Source: Thermoleophilia bacterium
Lineage (GTDB): Bacteria; Actinomycetota; Thermoleophilia; Gaiellales; F1-60-MAGs149
Direction: 5' to 3'
Assembly (NCBI GenBank): GCA_016462095.1
Contig: JAEMTW010000094.1
Location: 1-7,122 of the forward strand
DNA: 7,122 nucleotides
How positions within the stretch are numbered: the stretch's first letter is position 1; the number at the start of each line of letters is the position of its first letter. The notes beneath the pieces are model-generated. The model saw only the letters and a program-made list of their open reading frames with translations, was not told where the DNA came from and did not search any database. Below, one piece after another: positions 5,902 to 7,122 of the stretch. The translations under genes and the position numbers were made by a program.

Positions 5902-6777
5902 ATGGATGTGCTCGCCCTCCTTCAACAACGCGGCATTTTGGATGCGCAGGCGGACGTGCGCCTGACCCTGCTGCAGGGCGGCTATTGGAACACCGTGAGT
6001 CGTCTGCAGGGCGATGGGCTCGACTGGGTCGTCAAGGTGTTTGCGGCGCAGGATGGCTGGCGCCTGTTTCCGATCTTGCCGAATGACGAGGCGCGTGCGC
6101 TGCTGCTCTTGAAGGGGCATGACGTCGCGCCGGAGTACGTGGAGTACCACCCGCGCGTCGGCGAGCTGCCGGCGGTGTTGGTGTACCAGTGGGTTGAGGG
6201 CACGATGTGGACGACGGGCACGGCGGAGGTTGCGCGGCTCTTTCGTCGCCAGCACGCAGTGGTCGTGGATGGATTCCGCGAGGTGCCAACGGGGTCGATT
6301 GGCATCGTCGAGCAGGGCGAGCGTCTGCTGCAATCGGCCGATTCGCACGAGGCCGCAACGCTCCGCAAGGTCTGTTCGACCGCGCGCGTCCAGCCGACAC
6401 CACGCCGCGCACTGATCCACACCGACGCGGGCACGGGCAACTTGATCGTCGGTCCGCAGGGCATTCGCTTGATCGACTGGCAGTGCCCGGCGCTCGGCGA
6501 TGCAGCCGAGGATCTCTTTACGTTTCTCTCGCCGGCCTTCCAGGTGCTCTACGGCCACGAGCCGTTGACGGTGCTCGAGCGCGCCGAGTTTCTCGACGCC
6601 TACGAGGAGACGACGGTGCTTGCGCGGCTGGCTGCGCTCGAGCCTGCACTGACCTTTCGGATGGGTGCCTATTGCGCGATGCGGCGTCTCGAACTCGCCG
6701 AATCTGATCCTCCGTCTGCTGCGCGCTACGCTCGTGCCGTCGAGCTCTCAATCGCCGAGCTGACCGAAGGATCTTGA
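5902..6777 (+). CDS. APH/choline-kinase-family phosphotransferase
   Basis: A 291-residue protein of the aminoglycoside-phosphotransferase/choline-kinase fold, which moves the gamma-phosphate of ATP to a hydroxyl of a small molecule. Kinase landmarks in order are a glycine-containing loop LLQGGYWN (residues 23-30), VVKVF with the ATP-binding Lys45, Glu63 as a candidate helix-C partner, the hinge-like VYQWVEGTMW (94-103), the Brenner catalytic motif HTDAGTGN (173-180) with Asp175 and Asn180, and IDW (191-193) with metal-binding Asp192. The catalytic set is complete and the length is usual. It starts 51 nt after the large-subunit stop. No Shine-Dalgarno sequence precedes ATG 5902; CATGAT at 5890-5895 lies 6 nt upstream, again possibly leaderless. 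The next gene overlaps by one base. The substrate is unknown; a catabolic or salvage kinase fits the neighbourhood better than antibiotic resistance. Confidence 0.88.
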   Translation: MDVLALLQQRGILDAQADVRLTLLQGGYWNTVSRLQGDGLDWVVKVFAAQDGWRLFPILPNDEARALLLLKGHDVAPEYVEYHPRVGELPAVLVYQWVEGTMWTTGTAEVARLFRRQHAVVVDGFREVPTGSIGIVEQGERLLQSADSHEAATLRKVCSTARVQPTPRRALIHTDAGTGNLIVGPQGIRLIDWQCPALGDAAEDLFTFLSPAFQVLYGHEPLTVLERAEFLDAYEETTVLARLAALEPALTFRMGAYCAMRRLELAESDPPSAARYARAVELSIAELTEGS

Positions 6778-7122
6778 TGACACTTCCCGCGATCGACCTC
6801 TTCATCCACACCTATTCGTTTCGCTTTCGTCTGATGCACGACCCGAACTTTGGGATCATCGATCTGCTTGATCGCGCGGTCGCGGATGGCAACGTCGGGA
6901 TCGGACTCAACGTCAATGGTCCTCACTACCGCTTTCTTGGCGGCGACAGTCCTGCGCACGTCAAGCTCGTCGCGGAGGCGATCCGCGAGCGCGGCCTCGA
7001 CGTCGATGTCGAGACCAGCTCGACCGATCCGAAGCACCTGACGACGCTGCTCGACCTAGCCGTCGCGCTCGGTGCGAAACACCTCCGCACCTACACGCGC
7101 CACGAGGGCCCGCGGGCGCAGG
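6777..7122 (+). CDS. Sugar-phosphate isomerase/epimerase-like TIM-barrel protein (3' end outside window)
   Basis: The first 115 codons of a gene truncated by the window edge, with no stop within it. The ATG at 6777 overlaps the preceding TGA by one base (TGATG), and GAAGGA (6766-6771) provides a Shine-Dalgarno sequence 5 nt upstream. The translation begins MTLPAIDLFIHTYSFRFR and continues through alternating strand and helix segments: VGIGLNVNGPHYR (about 45-57), GLDVDVETSSTDP (about 77-89) and LAVALGAKHLRTYTRH (about 96-111). This fits the N-terminal half of AP-endonuclease-2/xylose-isomerase-like barrels, a family that includes hydroxypyruvate isomerase, inosose dehydratase and many unassigned epimerases. 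Coupling to the kinase suggests the two act in one pathway. The specific reaction cannot be told from half a protein. Confidence 0.7.
   Translation, partial: MTLPAIDLFIHTYSFRFRLMHDPNFGIIDLLDRAVADGNVGIGLNVNGPHYRFLGGDSPAHVKLVAEAIRERGLDVDVETSSTDPKHLTTLLDLAVALGAKHLRTYTRHEGPRAQ

Noticed and set aside
5902..6777. Aminoglycoside resistance gene
   Set aside because: The fold matches, but this superfamily is dominated by metabolic kinases, and the placement in a catabolic-looking gene run gives no support for resistance.

Overview
The window is a moderately GC-rich bacterial segment (roughly 60% G+C by eye) with compact, co-directional genes. Several starts overlap the previous stop or lie 2 nt after it. 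Some genes have good Shine-Dalgarno sequences (AGGAGG before the 2Fe-2S subunit). Others lack one but have a -10-like hexamer exactly 6 nt before the ATG, which suggests leaderless mRNAs. That mixture fits Actinomycetota, possibly a Thermoleophilia/Solirubrobacterales-type lineage, or a similar high-GC group. The assignment is an inference; there is no rRNA or other taxonomic marker.

Layout. (1) 1-121: two near-identical copies of a palindromic repeat (core GGGTC-A-GACCC) in inverted orientation around a 32-nt spacer. (2) 119-1537, minus strand: a DadA/PuuB-type FAD-dependent amine or amino-acid oxidase. (3) 1538-1641: a short divergent promoter region holding a third copy of the same palindrome. 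(4) 1642-5850, plus strand: a tight four-gene operon, made of a small cupin followed by the FAD (medium), 2Fe-2S (small) and molybdopterin (large) subunits of a xanthine-oxidase/CO-dehydrogenase-family molybdenum hydroxylase in M-S-L order. (5) 5902-6777: an APH/choline-kinase-fold phosphotransferase. (6) 6777-7122: the start of a sugar-phosphate isomerase/epimerase-like TIM-barrel protein, cut by the window edge.

How they may work together. The three Mo-hydroxylase subunits should form a heterotrimer that hydroxylates or oxidises an organic substrate with water as oxygen source, passing electrons Mo to 2Fe-2S to FAD. The large subunit carries AYRGFG in place of AYxCSFR (form I CO dehydrogenase) or AYRGAGR (form II), and has Phe where xanthine dehydrogenase has its purine-binding Glu. 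It is therefore probably neither a CO nor a xanthine dehydrogenase, and its substrate is unknown. A BauB-like cupin leading the operon, a divergent FAD amine oxidase, and a downstream small-molecule kinase plus isomerase/epimerase look like a catabolic neighbourhood for a small, perhaps nitrogen-containing, compound. This pathway idea is inference.

The most distinctive non-coding signal is the palindrome family bracketing the oxidase gene. One copy sits 15 nt upstream of its start codon and another overlaps its stop codon. No transposase is visible, so these copies look like REP/MITE-like non-autonomous elements. I found no RNA gene, CRISPR array, phage or toxin-antitoxin system, and no convincing previously undescribed system beyond these points.
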